DNA of 64,000 bases from Desulfomarina profundi (lineage in GTDB: Bacteria > Desulfobacterota > Desulfobulbia > Desulfobulbales > Desulfocapsaceae), in assembly GCF_019703855.1 (NCBI RefSeq), contig NZ_AP024086.1, positions 3,926,501 through 3,990,500 on the forward strand. Reading direction: 5' to 3'. This document shows positions 36,451 through 45,790 of the stretch, one piece after another (position 1 is the first letter of the stretch; each line of letters begins with the position of its first letter). The position numbers and the translations under genes were made by a program. The notes below the pieces were generated by a model that was not told where the DNA came from, did no database searches, and worked only from the letters and a program-made list of their open reading frames with translations.

Positions 36451-36948
36451 TTATTTTCGGCTGACTGTGATTCCAAGGTCGGTAAGACGATTTAAAATCA
36501 ATTCCGCCACTGCAGTTTTCTGAGCGTTTACAATCTCTGAAAGTTCTATGCTTTCAGTCAGTTCAAGGGGAATGACGGTATAAAACTCGATTTCCTTCGG
36601 TGCGGCTCCGCGCAGTTTGGCCACTTCCAGGATTTCAAGGAGACCGAGTTGGTGCGGGGACATACGCATCTGAAAACTTCCTGCCCGGACATCATCGAGA
36701 GTGAAGAAATGAAAGGATCCGGGTTCCCCTTCTATATCAACAACATCGATGACAAAGACCGGATCGCATTCTTCAAGAAAGGGAGCCATGTAAATTCCGG
36801 CAGTCCCGATGTCCTGTATATCTACATTGTCGGGGAACTCGTAGTTTTCCTGGAGATAGTGGACGACATGGACGCCGAAACCTTCATCCCGCAGTATATA
36901 GTTACCTATGCCTGCTATGCCGATCTTTTTTTTCTGAGGAGTTGTCAT
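36451..36948 (-). CDS. hyaD: Hydrogenase maturation endopeptidase (HyaD/HybD family)
   Basis: 165 aa. This protease trims the C-terminal peptide of the large subunit after nickel insertion. The N-terminal GIAGIGNYILRDEGFGVHVV contains the Asp/Glu that recognises nickel, and DPVFVIDVVDIEGEPGSF holds the second acidic position. MSPHQLGLLEIL carries the conserved His. Its substrate is expected to be the large subunit in this operon, which ends with a 15-residue tail after DPCIACAVH. Confidence 0.94.
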   Translation of the reverse strand: MTTPQKKKIGIAGIGNYILRDEGFGVHVVHYLQENYEFPDNVDIQDIGTAGIYMAPFLEECDPVFVIDVVDIEGEPGSFHFFTLDDVRAGSFQMRMSPHQLGLLEILEVAKLRGAAPKEIEFYTVIPLELTESIELSEIVNAQKTAVAELILNRLTDLGITVSRK

Positions 36949-36974
36949 GGTATGATTTTGCGTGAAAATATTGA

Positions 36975-37988
36975 TCAGCAGATTCTGGGCAAAGGTTCAC
37001 CGTGAAGCGGGCTCACTACCCTCGTGCCACCCACCGGAGTATTGATAATGACACGGCTGCTGCCTGTTGCAGTCAGTGTCCCTATGATGACAGCATCAGC
37101 CCCTTCCGGAGTTCCATGCATTATTTCAAGTGCCTGCTCAGCTTTTTCAGGGCTGACGATGGCCAGACATTTCCCTTCATTTGCCAGGTAAAGCGGTTCC
37201 AGTCCCAGGAGTTCACAGGCTGCAGCCACTTCCGGGCGTACAGGCAGGGCTTCATCGCTCAATTCAATACAGAGACCGCTGTTTTCGGCAATCTCGTTGA
37301 GGGTTGAAGCCACTCCTCCACGGGTCGGGTCCCGCAGAGTATGTACGTCACGGGGGAGTTCTTTCAGCAGCTTTTCCACCAGCCGGTGAAGGGGCATGGT
37401 ATCACTCTGCAGGTTGCCCTGTACGGAAATTCCGGCCTGGCGGGTCATAATGGTGATGCCGTGATCTCCCATGGTACCGGAAAGGATTACCTTGTCACCT
37501 TCTTTTGCATGTTGTGAAGAAATTGAGATATCGGTGGCAACAAAGCCGATACCGGAAGTGTTTATGAATATCTTGTCCCCTTTGCCCCTGGGCACGACCT
37601 TTGTGTCTCCGGTCACAACGGGGACGTCGGCCTCATTACACGCTTTGCTGATTGAGACGATGATCAATTCCAGATCATTCAGGGAAAAACCCTCTTCAAG
37701 GATAAGACCCAGGCTGAGGCAGAGTGGTTTGGCTCCCCGCATTGCCAGATCGTTGATAGTACCGTGGACTGCCAGTTTGCCGATGTCTCCTCCCGGGAAA
37801 AAAATGGGATCAACCACGTAACTGTCAGTTGTAAAGGCAAGCCTGCCGGGCTGATTCTCAAGGATCGCACTGTCTTCAAGACTTCGCAGAATCGGGTTAT
37901 CCAGGTGTTTGAGGAAAAGGTCGCTGATGAGTTTCTGGCTGGCGAGTCCGCCGCTTCCGTGGTCGAGAAGGATTGTTTTTTCTGACAT
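36975..37988 (-). CDS. hypE: Hydrogenase maturation protein HypE
   Basis: 337 aa. HypE dehydrates the carbamoyl group placed on its C-terminal cysteine by HypF into the thiocyanate that gives the CN ligands of the NiFe site. The protein ends PRIC, the required C-terminal Cys. The N-terminal LDHGSGGLASQKLI and VVTGDTKVVPRGKGD (ATP-binding, AIRS/PurM fold) are canonical. It follows hypD by 13 bp in the operon. Confidence 0.97.
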   Translation of the reverse strand: MSEKTILLDHGSGGLASQKLISDLFLKHLDNPILRSLEDSAILENQPGRLAFTTDSYVVDPIFFPGGDIGKLAVHGTINDLAMRGAKPLCLSLGLILEEGFSLNDLELIIVSISKACNEADVPVVTGDTKVVPRGKGDKIFINTSGIGFVATDISISSQHAKEGDKVILSGTMGDHGITIMTRQAGISVQGNLQSDTMPLHRLVEKLLKELPRDVHTLRDPTRGGVASTLNEIAENSGLCIELSDEALPVRPEVAAACELLGLEPLYLANEGKCLAIVSPEKAEQALEIMHGTPEGADAVIIGTLTATGSSRVIINTPVGGTRVVSPLHGEPLPRIC

Positions 37989-38001
37989 TGTCTTTCAGGT
38001 T

Positions 38002-39087
38002 TTATTCTCTGCCATATTTATAATAGGCCGCACATGTCCCCTCGCTGGAGACCATGCAGGGGCCGATCGGGTTTGCCGGAGTACAGCGGCTGTCAAAAAG
38101 AGGACACTCCCTGGGACTGCATATTCCTTTTAATATTTCTCCGCATTTGCATCCCTTTGGCTCCTCTACAGCCTGAAGCCGGATATCAAAACGTGACTCC
38201 GCGTCAAATTCACAATATTTGTCCCTGATTTTCAGGCCACTGCCGGGAAGTATTCCGAGGCCACGCCATTCCATGTCGGCAGGTTCAAAAATCTCTTCCA
38301 CCATCTGTCTGGCCCTGAGGTTTCCTTCAGGTGATACCGCCCTGGGGTATACATTTTCGACCCTTGGTCTGCCTTCTCCCACCTGGCGGGCAAGGAGGAT
38401 AAGGCTCTTGAGGAGATCCGCGGTTTCAAAACCGCCTACAACACAGGCGAGACCATATTCATCCGCCAGGGGTTCCCACACTGAGGAGCCGATTATCGAG
38501 GAAACGTGGCCGGGACAGATGAGACCGTCGATTTTCAGGTTCGGGTCATCAAGCAGTGCCCTCATGGGAGGAAGCATGGTCTTCTGGGTGGAAAAAACTG
38601 TAAAATTAGTAATTTGTTGGTTTTTTGCGGCAAGAATAGTGGCGGCGATGGTCGGGGTGGTTGTTTCAAAACCGACCCCGAGAAAGACCACATGTTCATC
38701 AGGGTTTTTCCTGGCAATTTCAAGGCCGTCCATGGGAGAATAGACAATATTTACTTTTGCTCCTCTGGAACTGGCTTCAGCCAGGGAGCCATTGCTGCCC
38801 GGCACCCGGAAAAGATCTCCGAAGATCGCCAGTCTCACCCCGGGTTCGTCTGCCATGGAGATAAAGGCATCCATATGGGCAGAGGAGGTGACACAGACAG
38901 GGCAGCCGGGACCCGATATCAGTTCCATGCCCCGGGGCAGGATGGAGCGGATGCCGTTACGAAAGATCGCCATGGTATGGGAACCGCAGACTTCCATGAT
39001 CCGCAGGGGTTTTGTGACCGATGTTTTCAAGGCCTCCACAAGAGGGCGGGCCAGGGAGGAATCACGGTATTCATCAAGGTATTTCAT
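38002..39087 (-). CDS. hypD: Hydrogenase maturation protein HypD
   Basis: 361 aa from MKYLDEYRDSSLA, 13 bp after the hypC stop; a longer reading from 39135 would overlap hypC and lacks homology. HypD is the [4Fe-4S] scaffold on which Fe(CN)2CO is built with HypC. Visible motifs are IMEVCGSHTMAIF with its conserved Cys, SGPGCPVCVTS, FLGVGFETTTPT, and C-terminal Fe-S cysteines in CKCGEILKG and SPRECPLFDSRCTPANPIGPC (in part). Confidence 0.97.
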   Translation of the reverse strand: MKYLDEYRDSSLARPLVEALKTSVTKPLRIMEVCGSHTMAIFRNGIRSILPRGMELISGPGCPVCVTSSAHMDAFISMADEPGVRLAIFGDLFRVPGSNGSLAEASSRGAKVNIVYSPMDGLEIARKNPDEHVVFLGVGFETTTPTIAATILAAKNQQITNFTVFSTQKTMLPPMRALLDDPNLKIDGLICPGHVSSIIGSSVWEPLADEYGLACVVGGFETADLLKSLILLARQVGEGRPRVENVYPRAVSPEGNLRARQMVEEIFEPADMEWRGLGILPGSGLKIRDKYCEFDAESRFDIRLQAVEEPKGCKCGEILKGICSPRECPLFDSRCTPANPIGPCMVSSEGTCAAYYKYGRE

Positions 39088-39100
39088 GGGCAGCCCCGGT

Positions 39101-39364
39101 TCAGGTGAGAAGTTCCTGTGGCATGGAATCGGCAAGCTCTTTTAACAGGGCTATATTTTTTTTTGCTTCTTCTTCCACCAGGGTATGTATGGCAAACCCT
39201 GCATGGACAATGACATAATCACCGACATTGGGCCAGTGGTCAACAATATCCAGGCGGACCTCTTTGCTTATTCCATCGGCATCGACCGTTGCCACTTGAC
39301 TGATGGTGAAATCATCGGGATCACCTTCAACCCTGGTGACCCTCATGGGTATGGCTAGACACAT
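39101..39364 (-). CDS. hypC: Hydrogenase maturation chaperone HypC
   Basis: 87 aa. The N-terminal MCLAIPMRV contains Cys2, which carries the iron intermediate between HypD and the large subunit. GDYVIVHAGFAIHTLVEEEA is the conserved core. The C-terminal tail (SMPQELLT) extends slightly beyond the minimal family. The start lies inside the end of hypF (38-bp overlap), so translation is coupled. Confidence 0.97.
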   Translation of the reverse strand: MCLAIPMRVTRVEGDPDDFTISQVATVDADGISKEVRLDIVDHWPNVGDYVIVHAGFAIHTLVEEEAKKNIALLKELADSMPQELLT

Positions 39365-41699
39365 GCTGCAGACCTCCGGTTATAATCTGACCAAAAGAAA
39401 TAGCCCCGTCATTTACGGGGAGTTTTTCTCCGGTGTAAGTTTCAAGTCCAGACGAGTGTAATGCAGAAGATAATCCCTCGAAAAGCAGACTGTTCTGCAT
39501 GCATCCTCCCGCAAGTACGACCTGCCTGATGCCGGTCTTCGAGGAGAGAATCCGGGTCAGTCCGGCAAGGGCTTTCACAAGTTCAAGGTGGAATTGCAGA
39601 GCCAGATCTGCCCTGCTTTTTCCCCCTGCCAGACCTGTAATAAGCATTTTAACAAATTCCGTGGAACATATCTCCCATTTTCCCTCTTTTTCATAGAGAA
39701 ATGGTGAAATAAAATTGTGCATGTTAGGCGGAAACAGTTTTTTAATGGGTGATGTTAATGCTTTTTCAGCCAAAGCTTCAAGCTCCATTGCGGCCTGTCC
39801 TTCGTAGGAAATATACTGGGTGATGCCGAGAATTGAGGCTATGGCATCGAAGAGTCGGCCGCAGCTGGATGTGAGTGGAGAATTGATGTTTTTGCACATC
39901 ATTGTGCGTAATGTCTCAAGACTGGCGTCATTGATATGTTTTAATGGTGCTGGAAGATTTTCACAGGTCAGACCCTTTTCACCGTAGGTATTAAAAAGAG
40001 CGGAAAGACCCATTCTCCAAGGCTCGGTTGCTGCCCTGTCTCCACCGGGGAGATGGAGTCTGCCGAGATGGCCGAGACGTCTGTATGAGGTCAGTTCGAC
40101 CTGGAGTATCTCTCCTCCCCATATGGTGCCATCAGGACCATATCCTGTTCCATCCATGACAATAGCCAGCACGGGACTCGAAAGACCGTGTTCTCCCATG
40201 ACGGCTACGGCATGGGCATGGTGATGTTGAATGCGGTACAGGGGAAGTTTGAGCTTTTCGGCATGAAGACTGCTCATGTAGTCAGGGTGAAGATCACAGG
40301 CGACTGCTTCAGGTTCCAGCTGAAAGAGACGTTTGAAGTGGTCAATGGATTCGAGAAAAAACTCATAGGATTCAAGGTTGTGTAGATCTCCAATATGTTG
40401 GCTCAGGTAGCAGGTGTGATTGCGTCCGAGGCAGAAAGTGCTTTTCAGGCCACCGCCGCAGGCGAGAATTTTCGGTAGTTGCCAGGGGATATGAAGTGGT
40501 TCCGGAACATAACCGCGAGCCCTTCTGAAGATCATTTGTCTGCCCCCGATAATTTTAGCCACTGAATCATCAACCCTGGTGACGATGTCTCGATTGTGGA
40601 GGAGGAAATAATCAGCGATGGATGACAGGCGATGGAGGGCGTCCCTGTTCGCAGTGCAGATCGGAGTGCCGCTCTCGTTGCCCGAGGTCATGACAAGGAC
40701 CGGCGGGCAGGATTCGGCGTTAAAAAGAAGGTGATGGAGCGGCGTATATGGCAGCATGACACCGATCTCGCCAATACCTGGAGCCAGGTTTTCCGCCAGT
40801 TTTCCATTGTTCTTTTTCCTGAGAAGAACTACAGGGTGGGCGGGAGAGAGAAGGAGTTTTTTTTCAGATTCACTGCAGTAACAGAAATCGCTAAGAACCC
40901 GGATATCAGACACCATGATCGCCAGGGGCTTGTCCGGTCTTTTCTTGCGCTGTCGGAGAATATCAACTGCTCTGGTTGAATATCCGTTGACCACCAGATG
41001 AAAACCGCCGAGTCCGCGCAGGGCAACAACCCGGTCTGCCGCAAGAGCCCGGGCCGCTGTGTTGAGAATATTATCCGTTGCAATGGAGTTCCCGTCCCTG
41101 TCATGCCATGATATGCCGGGCCCGCAGGAGTGGCAGGCGTTGGGTTGGGCGTGAAATCGTCGGTCGGCCGGATCATGGTACTCGTTCTTGCAGGGTGTAC
41201 ACATGGGGAAGGATTTCATGGATGTTTTCGGCCGATCATAAGGGATTGTTTCTATGATACTGAAGCGTGGACCACAGTTGGTGCAGTTAATAAATGGATA
41301 ATTGTGGCGCCTGTCCCTGCTGTCGTTCAGTTCAGCCAGACAGTCACGGCAGAGAGCGACGTCAGGAGGGATGGACGTGGTTGCTTCACCACCGGATAAA
41401 CTTGTGGTAATTGTGAACGTACCTGGAATGGGATCAGGTGAACATGGTTGTTCGGAAATATCGGTGATGGTGGAGAGAGGTGGAGGATTATGGGAAAGGG
41501 TATGCAGAAACTCTTTAATATCGGCGTCTTCGCCGATTATGTTGATAGTTACACCACGTTCTGTGTTGCTGACCGTACCTGTAAGGGAGAGACGGGTCGC
41601 AAGATTATAGACAAAGGGGCGAAACCCTACGCCCTGGACAGTGCCCCGGACCAGGATTTCGACCCCTTTCTGTTTATGCCTTGTGCTTGAATTTGACAC
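39327..41699 (-). CDS. hypF: Carbamoyltransferase HypF
   Basis: 790 aa. HypF makes the carbamoyl group for the CN ligands from carbamoyl phosphate. Domains in order: acylphosphatase (residues 10-100, VRGTVQGVGFRPFVY); two zinc fingers (about 115-190, CRDCLAEL and NCTNCGPRFS, then CTPCKNEY and CHSCGP); YrdC-like (200-390, with the nucleotide site near LRGLGGFHL); and the C-terminal Kae1-like carbamoyltransferase (410-780, HHHAHAVAVMGEHG and MDGTGYGPDGTIWGGE). It overlaps the cytochrome b gene by 26 bp at the 5' end and hypC at the 3' end. Confidence 0.97.
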   Translation of the reverse strand: MSNSSTRHKQKGVEILVRGTVQGVGFRPFVYNLATRLSLTGTVSNTERGVTINIIGEDADIKEFLHTLSHNPPPLSTITDISEQPCSPDPIPGTFTITTSLSGGEATTSIPPDVALCRDCLAELNDSRDRRHNYPFINCTNCGPRFSIIETIPYDRPKTSMKSFPMCTPCKNEYHDPADRRFHAQPNACHSCGPGISWHDRDGNSIATDNILNTAARALAADRVVALRGLGGFHLVVNGYSTRAVDILRQRKKRPDKPLAIMVSDIRVLSDFCYCSESEKKLLLSPAHPVVLLRKKNNGKLAENLAPGIGEIGVMLPYTPLHHLLFNAESCPPVLVMTSGNESGTPICTANRDALHRLSSIADYFLLHNRDIVTRVDDSVAKIIGGRQMIFRRARGYVPEPLHIPWQLPKILACGGGLKSTFCLGRNHTCYLSQHIGDLHNLESYEFFLESIDHFKRLFQLEPEAVACDLHPDYMSSLHAEKLKLPLYRIQHHHAHAVAVMGEHGLSSPVLAIVMDGTGYGPDGTIWGGEILQVELTSYRRLGHLGRLHLPGGDRAATEPWRMGLSALFNTYGEKGLTCENLPAPLKHINDASLETLRTMMCKNINSPLTSSCGRLFDAIASILGITQYISYEGQAAMELEALAEKALTSPIKKLFPPNMHNFISPFLYEKEGKWEICSTEFVKMLITGLAGGKSRADLALQFHLELVKALAGLTRILSSKTGIRQVVLAGGCMQNSLLFEGLSSALHSSGLETYTGEKLPVNDGAISFGQIITGGLQHVSSHTHEGHQG

Positions 41700-42318
41700 C
41701 GGTAAAAATGGAGGATATCAGTCCCTCCGGACCTTTGATGTCGTTCCAGACACAGAGGTAGATATGGATTACCGGAAAGATCAGGAACCACCACATGATG
41801 AGATGATGGGTGAAACGGGCCCATTGCTGGGAACCGAAAACCGTCACTCCCCAACCCTGCCAGAACGCGGCTTCAGGATAGAGCATGAAAAAACCGCTCA
41901 GAATCATGAAGAGTGCCGCAAAGAAAGTGATCAGGTAAGAGGTTCCCGCCATGATGTTATGGCCGAGCCGTTCATCATGTTCATCGCTGACATAGCTGTA
42001 GAGCAGAAGCGTTTTGAACAGATTGTTAATGTTTCGTTTGGAAATGGGTAGGATGTCCCAAATCCTTTCCTGGGCGTTTCCGAAAAAATAAAGAAACAGT
42101 CGAATTGCCACTGCGGATGAAAATGTATACGCAGCGATATAATGGATGTACCGCATATAGGCCATGGGCCAGGCGGCACTTCCCTCAACCATGGTATTCG
42201 TCCATGGTCCTGCGATGTAAAACCCTGTCACTACCAAGAAAACGATGGACAGTGCAAACATCCAGTGGAAGAGCCGAAGCAGTATGCTCCAGCAGTAATG
42301 TTTTTCGTAGGTTGCCAT
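41674..42318 (-). CDS. hyaC: Ni/Fe-hydrogenase b-type cytochrome subunit HyaC
   Basis: 214 aa from ATG 42318, which has GGAGGT 6-8 nt upstream; a longer reading from 42447 is not supported. HyaC is the membrane dihaem cytochrome b that passes electrons from the hydrogenase small subunit to quinone. Four membrane helices are visible (starting near LLRLFHWMFALSIVFLVV, YIHYIAAYTFSSAVAI, IMAGTSYLITFFAALFM and HHLIMWWFLIFPVIHIYLCV), with haem-ligand histidines in FHW, IHY, THH and IHIY. It follows hyaB by 60 bp. Confidence 0.95.
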   Translation of the reverse strand: MATYEKHYCWSILLRLFHWMFALSIVFLVVTGFYIAGPWTNTMVEGSAAWPMAYMRYIHYIAAYTFSSAVAIRLFLYFFGNAQERIWDILPISKRNINNLFKTLLLYSYVSDEHDERLGHNIMAGTSYLITFFAALFMILSGFFMLYPEAAFWQGWGVTVFGSQQWARFTHHLIMWWFLIFPVIHIYLCVWNDIKGPEGLISSIFTGVKFKHKA

Positions 42319-42377
42319 TCTGTTTACCTCCATAGGCTTTGAGCCGGAAAGAAAAGGTTTCGTGCCTGAGCCGCGGG

Positions 42378-44078
42378 CTACAGAGCTTTCACTTTCATAA
42401 CTTCCCTGCCTTCCGGGTCCAGCATGTGGACTGCACAGGCAATGCATGGATCAAAAGAATGGATGGTACGGAGAACCTCCAGCGGTCTTTCCGGGTCGGC
42501 AATCGGATTTCCCATGAGAGATGCTTCGTACGGTCCCAGCTGACCTTCGGCATCACGCGGGCCAGCATTCCAGGTTGACGGTACAACACACTGGTAATTC
42601 TTGATCTTGCCGTCCTGGATAACGATCCAGTGGGAGAGGATTCCACGGGGTGCCTCGTGGACACCGACACCTCGCTGTTCCCCTTTGGGGAAGGTGGGCG
42701 GGTTGAAAATCTCGTAATCACCGGAAGAGATATTGTTGATCAGCAGATCCCAGTGCTTGAGGGCGAGATCAGCCATCATTCCGGCACGTACTGCACGGGC
42801 GGCGTGGCGACCAATGGTGGAATGGAGAATCTCAGGGCCAACCTTGACTCCAGCAACTGCACTGATGCGTCCAAGGACTGCATTGACACTTTTCACGGTC
42901 AGTTCATGACCTTGGGCGTATCCGACAACCATCTGAGCGAGGGGGCCGACCTGCATCGGTTTGCCCTGGAAGCGGGGAGCCTTGAGCCAGCTGTAACGGC
43001 CCTCATCCTCAAAATCAGTGAATTTAGGATCGGTGGTGGATTCCCATGGATGCTTGGACCAGTCTCCGTCGTACCAGGCGCGGGCGATGGATTCTTCCAC
43101 GTTCTCTTTAAAGTATGGGTCAGCCAGACCGACAATCGGCTTGACAGAGCCGAGATCTCCACCGAATATTGTACCGCCGGGAAGATCAGCTTTGGTACCC
43201 CTGGCATCCAGGAACATGTCGGGTGCGGCCAGATAATTGGTTACCCCGGCACCATACGGGAGCCAGTCTTTGTAAAGGGCGCCGACAGCGACGACATCAG
43301 TGACATAGACCATTTTCACAAAGTCACGAACCTCGGTAATCAATTGCTTGATGTAATAGAGGCGTTCCATGGTGACGGCGGTCTGGTTTTCGGGATTGAG
43401 GTTGGTGGTGACACCACCAACTGAAAGATTCTGGATATGCGGGTTCTTACCACCGATAATACCCAGGGCCTGGGTCGCTTTTCTCTGGTAATCAAGGGCT
43501 TCCAAGTAGTGGGATACTGCCATGAGATTAGCTTCGGGCGGTAACTTCATGGCGGAATGTCCCCAATAGGCGTTGGCAAAGGGTCCGAGCTGGCCACTTG
43601 CCACAAGCGCTTTCACTTTGTCTTTCACCGCTGCAAACCGCTTCGGGCTGTTGCCGTGCCAGTCGGAAAGACTGTCGGCCAGTTTTGCGGTGGCGACAGG
43701 ATCCGCATCCAGAGCGGAAACAACATCAACCCAGTCCAAGGCGGAGAGGGCATAGAAATGAACAATATGATCGTGCAGGCAATGGATTGCCTGAACCATG
43801 TTTCGAACCAGCTGGGCATTCAGGGGGATCTCGAGCCCCAATGCGTTTTCAACCGCGCGAACCGAGGCCAGGGCATGAACAGTGGTGCAAACACCACAGA
43901 TCCTCTGGGTGAAGAGCCATGCGTCTCTCGGGTCCCTGCCTTTGAGGATATTTTCAAGTCCGCGGTACATCTGCCCAGATGACCAGGCCTTTGTGATTTG
44001 GCCTCCATCTACCTCAACATCTACTCTTAGGTGACCTTCAATCCGGGTGATCGGATCAATGGTTATTCGCTGAGCCAT
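42378..44078 (-). CDS. hyaB: [NiFe] hydrogenase large subunit, group 1
   Basis: 566 aa from MAQRITIDP (44078). It carries the NiFe active site: N-terminal RICGVC (Cys61, Cys64) and C-terminal DPCIACAVH (Cys545, Cys548, His551). The residual tail of 15 residues after His551 is the peptide removed by the maturation protease. GHLRVDVEVDGG and other L1/L2 signatures place it in the periplasmic uptake group 1 (Hup/Hya type). Export is by hitchhiking on the Tat signal of the small subunit. It follows hyaA by 116 bp, a gap with no terminator. Confidence 0.97.
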   Translation of the reverse strand: MAQRITIDPITRIEGHLRVDVEVDGGQITKAWSSGQMYRGLENILKGRDPRDAWLFTQRICGVCTTVHALASVRAVENALGLEIPLNAQLVRNMVQAIHCLHDHIVHFYALSALDWVDVVSALDADPVATAKLADSLSDWHGNSPKRFAAVKDKVKALVASGQLGPFANAYWGHSAMKLPPEANLMAVSHYLEALDYQRKATQALGIIGGKNPHIQNLSVGGVTTNLNPENQTAVTMERLYYIKQLITEVRDFVKMVYVTDVVAVGALYKDWLPYGAGVTNYLAAPDMFLDARGTKADLPGGTIFGGDLGSVKPIVGLADPYFKENVEESIARAWYDGDWSKHPWESTTDPKFTDFEDEGRYSWLKAPRFQGKPMQVGPLAQMVVGYAQGHELTVKSVNAVLGRISAVAGVKVGPEILHSTIGRHAARAVRAGMMADLALKHWDLLINNISSGDYEIFNPPTFPKGEQRGVGVHEAPRGILSHWIVIQDGKIKNYQCVVPSTWNAGPRDAEGQLGPYEASLMGNPIADPERPLEVLRTIHSFDPCIACAVHMLDPEGREVMKVKAL

Positions 44079-44194
44079 GTGTAAAACCTCCATAAATTAT
44101 TGAACTACCATGTGCCGGAAGTGTTTCCAGGCGCTGGTAAAATATGAAATGCAAATGATGATTGAATAACTTTCAGGAAATAGAGTGATACCTG

Positions 44195-45271
44195 TTATTC
44201 TTTTTCACCGTTTTTTCCTTTTACCAACCGTTTTCCAATTCCGACAGCGGCGTGTACACCTACAGCTGCAGCTGTGACACCCAGAACTGTCTTGCCGATT
44301 CTGTCCGCATCTTTGACGATGCCGGCAGCGGGAATTTTAACCATTGGCAGTCTCTCATAGAATGGAGTCATGGAATCCCAGAATCCTGGCTCGGTGCAAC
44401 CTGCACAGCCATGGCCGACACTGACAGGCCATACATCAACATCATTGAATCTGACGGCTGGACAATTGGCAAAAGTTTCAGGGCCCTTGCAACCTACTTT
44501 GTAGAGGCAGTAGCCAAGTTTATGGAATTCATCGCCAAACTGTTCCACGAAACGGCCTTCATCAAAATGTGCTCTTCTCTCGCAATGGTCATGAATTCTG
44601 CGACCGTAACCAAACAGCGGACGGTTCAGGCTGTCAAGAGCAGGAAGCCGTTTAAAAGTCAGATAGTGTAATACAGTGCCGAGAAAGTTAATTGGATTGG
44701 GTGGGCATCCGGGAATATTGACAATCGGTTTGCCGCTGACAAGATCCTGAACGCCGACTGCCCCGGTCGGGTTTGGTGCTGCTGCCTGCACACCACCGAA
44801 GGCAGCACAGGTTCCTATGGCGATAATGGCAGATGCCTTGGGCGCAACCTCCGCGAGAATGTCCATGGCGGTTTTCCCTGCTATTTTACAATAAATACCA
44901 CCATCTTTTGTGGGGATTGCACCTTCAACTACAAGAATAAAAGGGTGTTTTTCAACCGTTTCAAGCAGGTTATGTTCAGCCTGGTGGCCGGCGGCGGCCA
45001 TAACGGTTTCGTGGTAATCCAGAGAAATAATATCGAGTATGAGACGAGCAAGATCCGGATGGGAAGCGCGGAGCAAACTCTCTGTACATCCTGTGCACTC
45101 CTGGAAATGCAGCCAGATAACCCTTGGTCGTTCTGCGGTGGCTGCAGCTTCTACAAGCTTTGGAATCATAGTCTCAGATAGCCCTAAAGCTGCTGCAGCC
45201 ATTGTACATCCCTTGAGGAAGCCGCGTCTGTCGAGTTGCGGATCCAGAGTTTTGTTTACCGTGTCTGCCAT
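44195..45271 (-). CDS. hyaA: [NiFe] hydrogenase small subunit, Tat-exported
   Basis: 358 aa. A Tat signal with DRRGFLKG (Arg15-Arg16) heads the protein. The proximal cluster site is ECTGCTES at residues 58-65, followed by GTCAAFGG, NIPGCPPNP, HDHCERRAHF, the distal and medial cluster cysteines (GYCLYKVGCKGP, NCPAVRFND, CAGCTEPGFWD). A C-terminal hydrophobic helix (about 320-345) anchors the complex in the membrane next to HyaC. The proximal site lacks the two extra Cys of the oxygen-tolerant six-Cys type, so a standard oxygen-sensitive cluster is expected. It is the first gene of the operon. Confidence 0.97.
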   Translation of the reverse strand: MADTVNKTLDPQLDRRGFLKGCTMAAAALGLSETMIPKLVEAAATAERPRVIWLHFQECTGCTESLLRASHPDLARLILDIISLDYHETVMAAAGHQAEHNLLETVEKHPFILVVEGAIPTKDGGIYCKIAGKTAMDILAEVAPKASAIIAIGTCAAFGGVQAAAPNPTGAVGVQDLVSGKPIVNIPGCPPNPINFLGTVLHYLTFKRLPALDSLNRPLFGYGRRIHDHCERRAHFDEGRFVEQFGDEFHKLGYCLYKVGCKGPETFANCPAVRFNDVDVWPVSVGHGCAGCTEPGFWDSMTPFYERLPMVKIPAAGIVKDADRIGKTVLGVTAAAVGVHAAVGIGKRLVKGKNGEKE

Positions 45272-45365
45272 ATCAACCTCCTATTGCTGTGACAACAATT
45301 TTGCGCATAGCGCGATTGCAACGACATCAGAAATGTCGAAAAATAAAAAACGGTTAAAATGTAAA

Positions 45366-45391
45366 GTGTATTTATTTTTGAATAAATACAC
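45366..45391. promoter_or_regulatory. 11-bp inverted repeat (GTGTATTTATT / AATAAATACAC) upstream of the hydrogenase operon
   Basis: Perfect inverted repeat with 4-bp loop, about 95-120 bp upstream of hyaA in the 519-bp gap 45272-45790. It could be a regulator site or a leader hairpin. No convincing sigma-54 or sigma-70 promoter was found near it. Confidence 0.4.
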
Positions 45392-45551
45392 CTAGTTGTA
45401 TGTGAAAAATAAAAAAAGTGCTGATTATTGATAATGGTGGATAAGCAATAAAAGAGTGCAGCAGAACGTTTTCTACCCAGGTATTGAAGGATAAAAAGAG
45501 AGGACGGGCAGTAACTATGAAAAAAGTTCAAATGTAAGAAATTTGTGTTCA

Positions 45552-45605
45552 TTGTGCAAACAGTGCGTCGGGCCTGGCCCGTATTGGGTATAGCGTTGTG
45601 CAAAC
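45552..45605. repeat. Direct repeat TTGTGCAAAC, two copies 44 bp apart
   Basis: Identical 10-mers at 45552-45561 and 45596-45605, in the same gap, about 300 bp upstream of hyaA and 190 bp downstream of the pcnB 3' end. The 44-bp spacing is close to four helical turns, which would suit a dimeric DNA-binding protein, but this is speculative. Confidence 0.3.
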
Positions 45606-45790
45606 GCAGATTACTGGGAAGAATTACGTAAAATTACCACTTCGGACTGGGGAATTCAAGGGGATTTTCAGGGAAAAGGTGCGTTTGGGCGAGGATTTTG
45701 GTGAAAATGTGGCAAACAGACTTAAAAAGAAAGGCTAATTTGATCAGAAAATGCACAACATGAACAATACGAACAGTGGTTGTGTTGGTT

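Noticed and set aside
38002-39135. Longer HypD start upstream of 39087
   Set aside because: The extra 16 residues overlap hypC and have no resemblance to HypD; MKYLDEY is the family N-terminus.
44195-45271. Oxygen-tolerant (group 1d) hydrogenase
   Set aside because: The proximal motif is ECTGCTES with only the usual cysteines; the two supernumerary Cys of oxygen-tolerant enzymes are absent.
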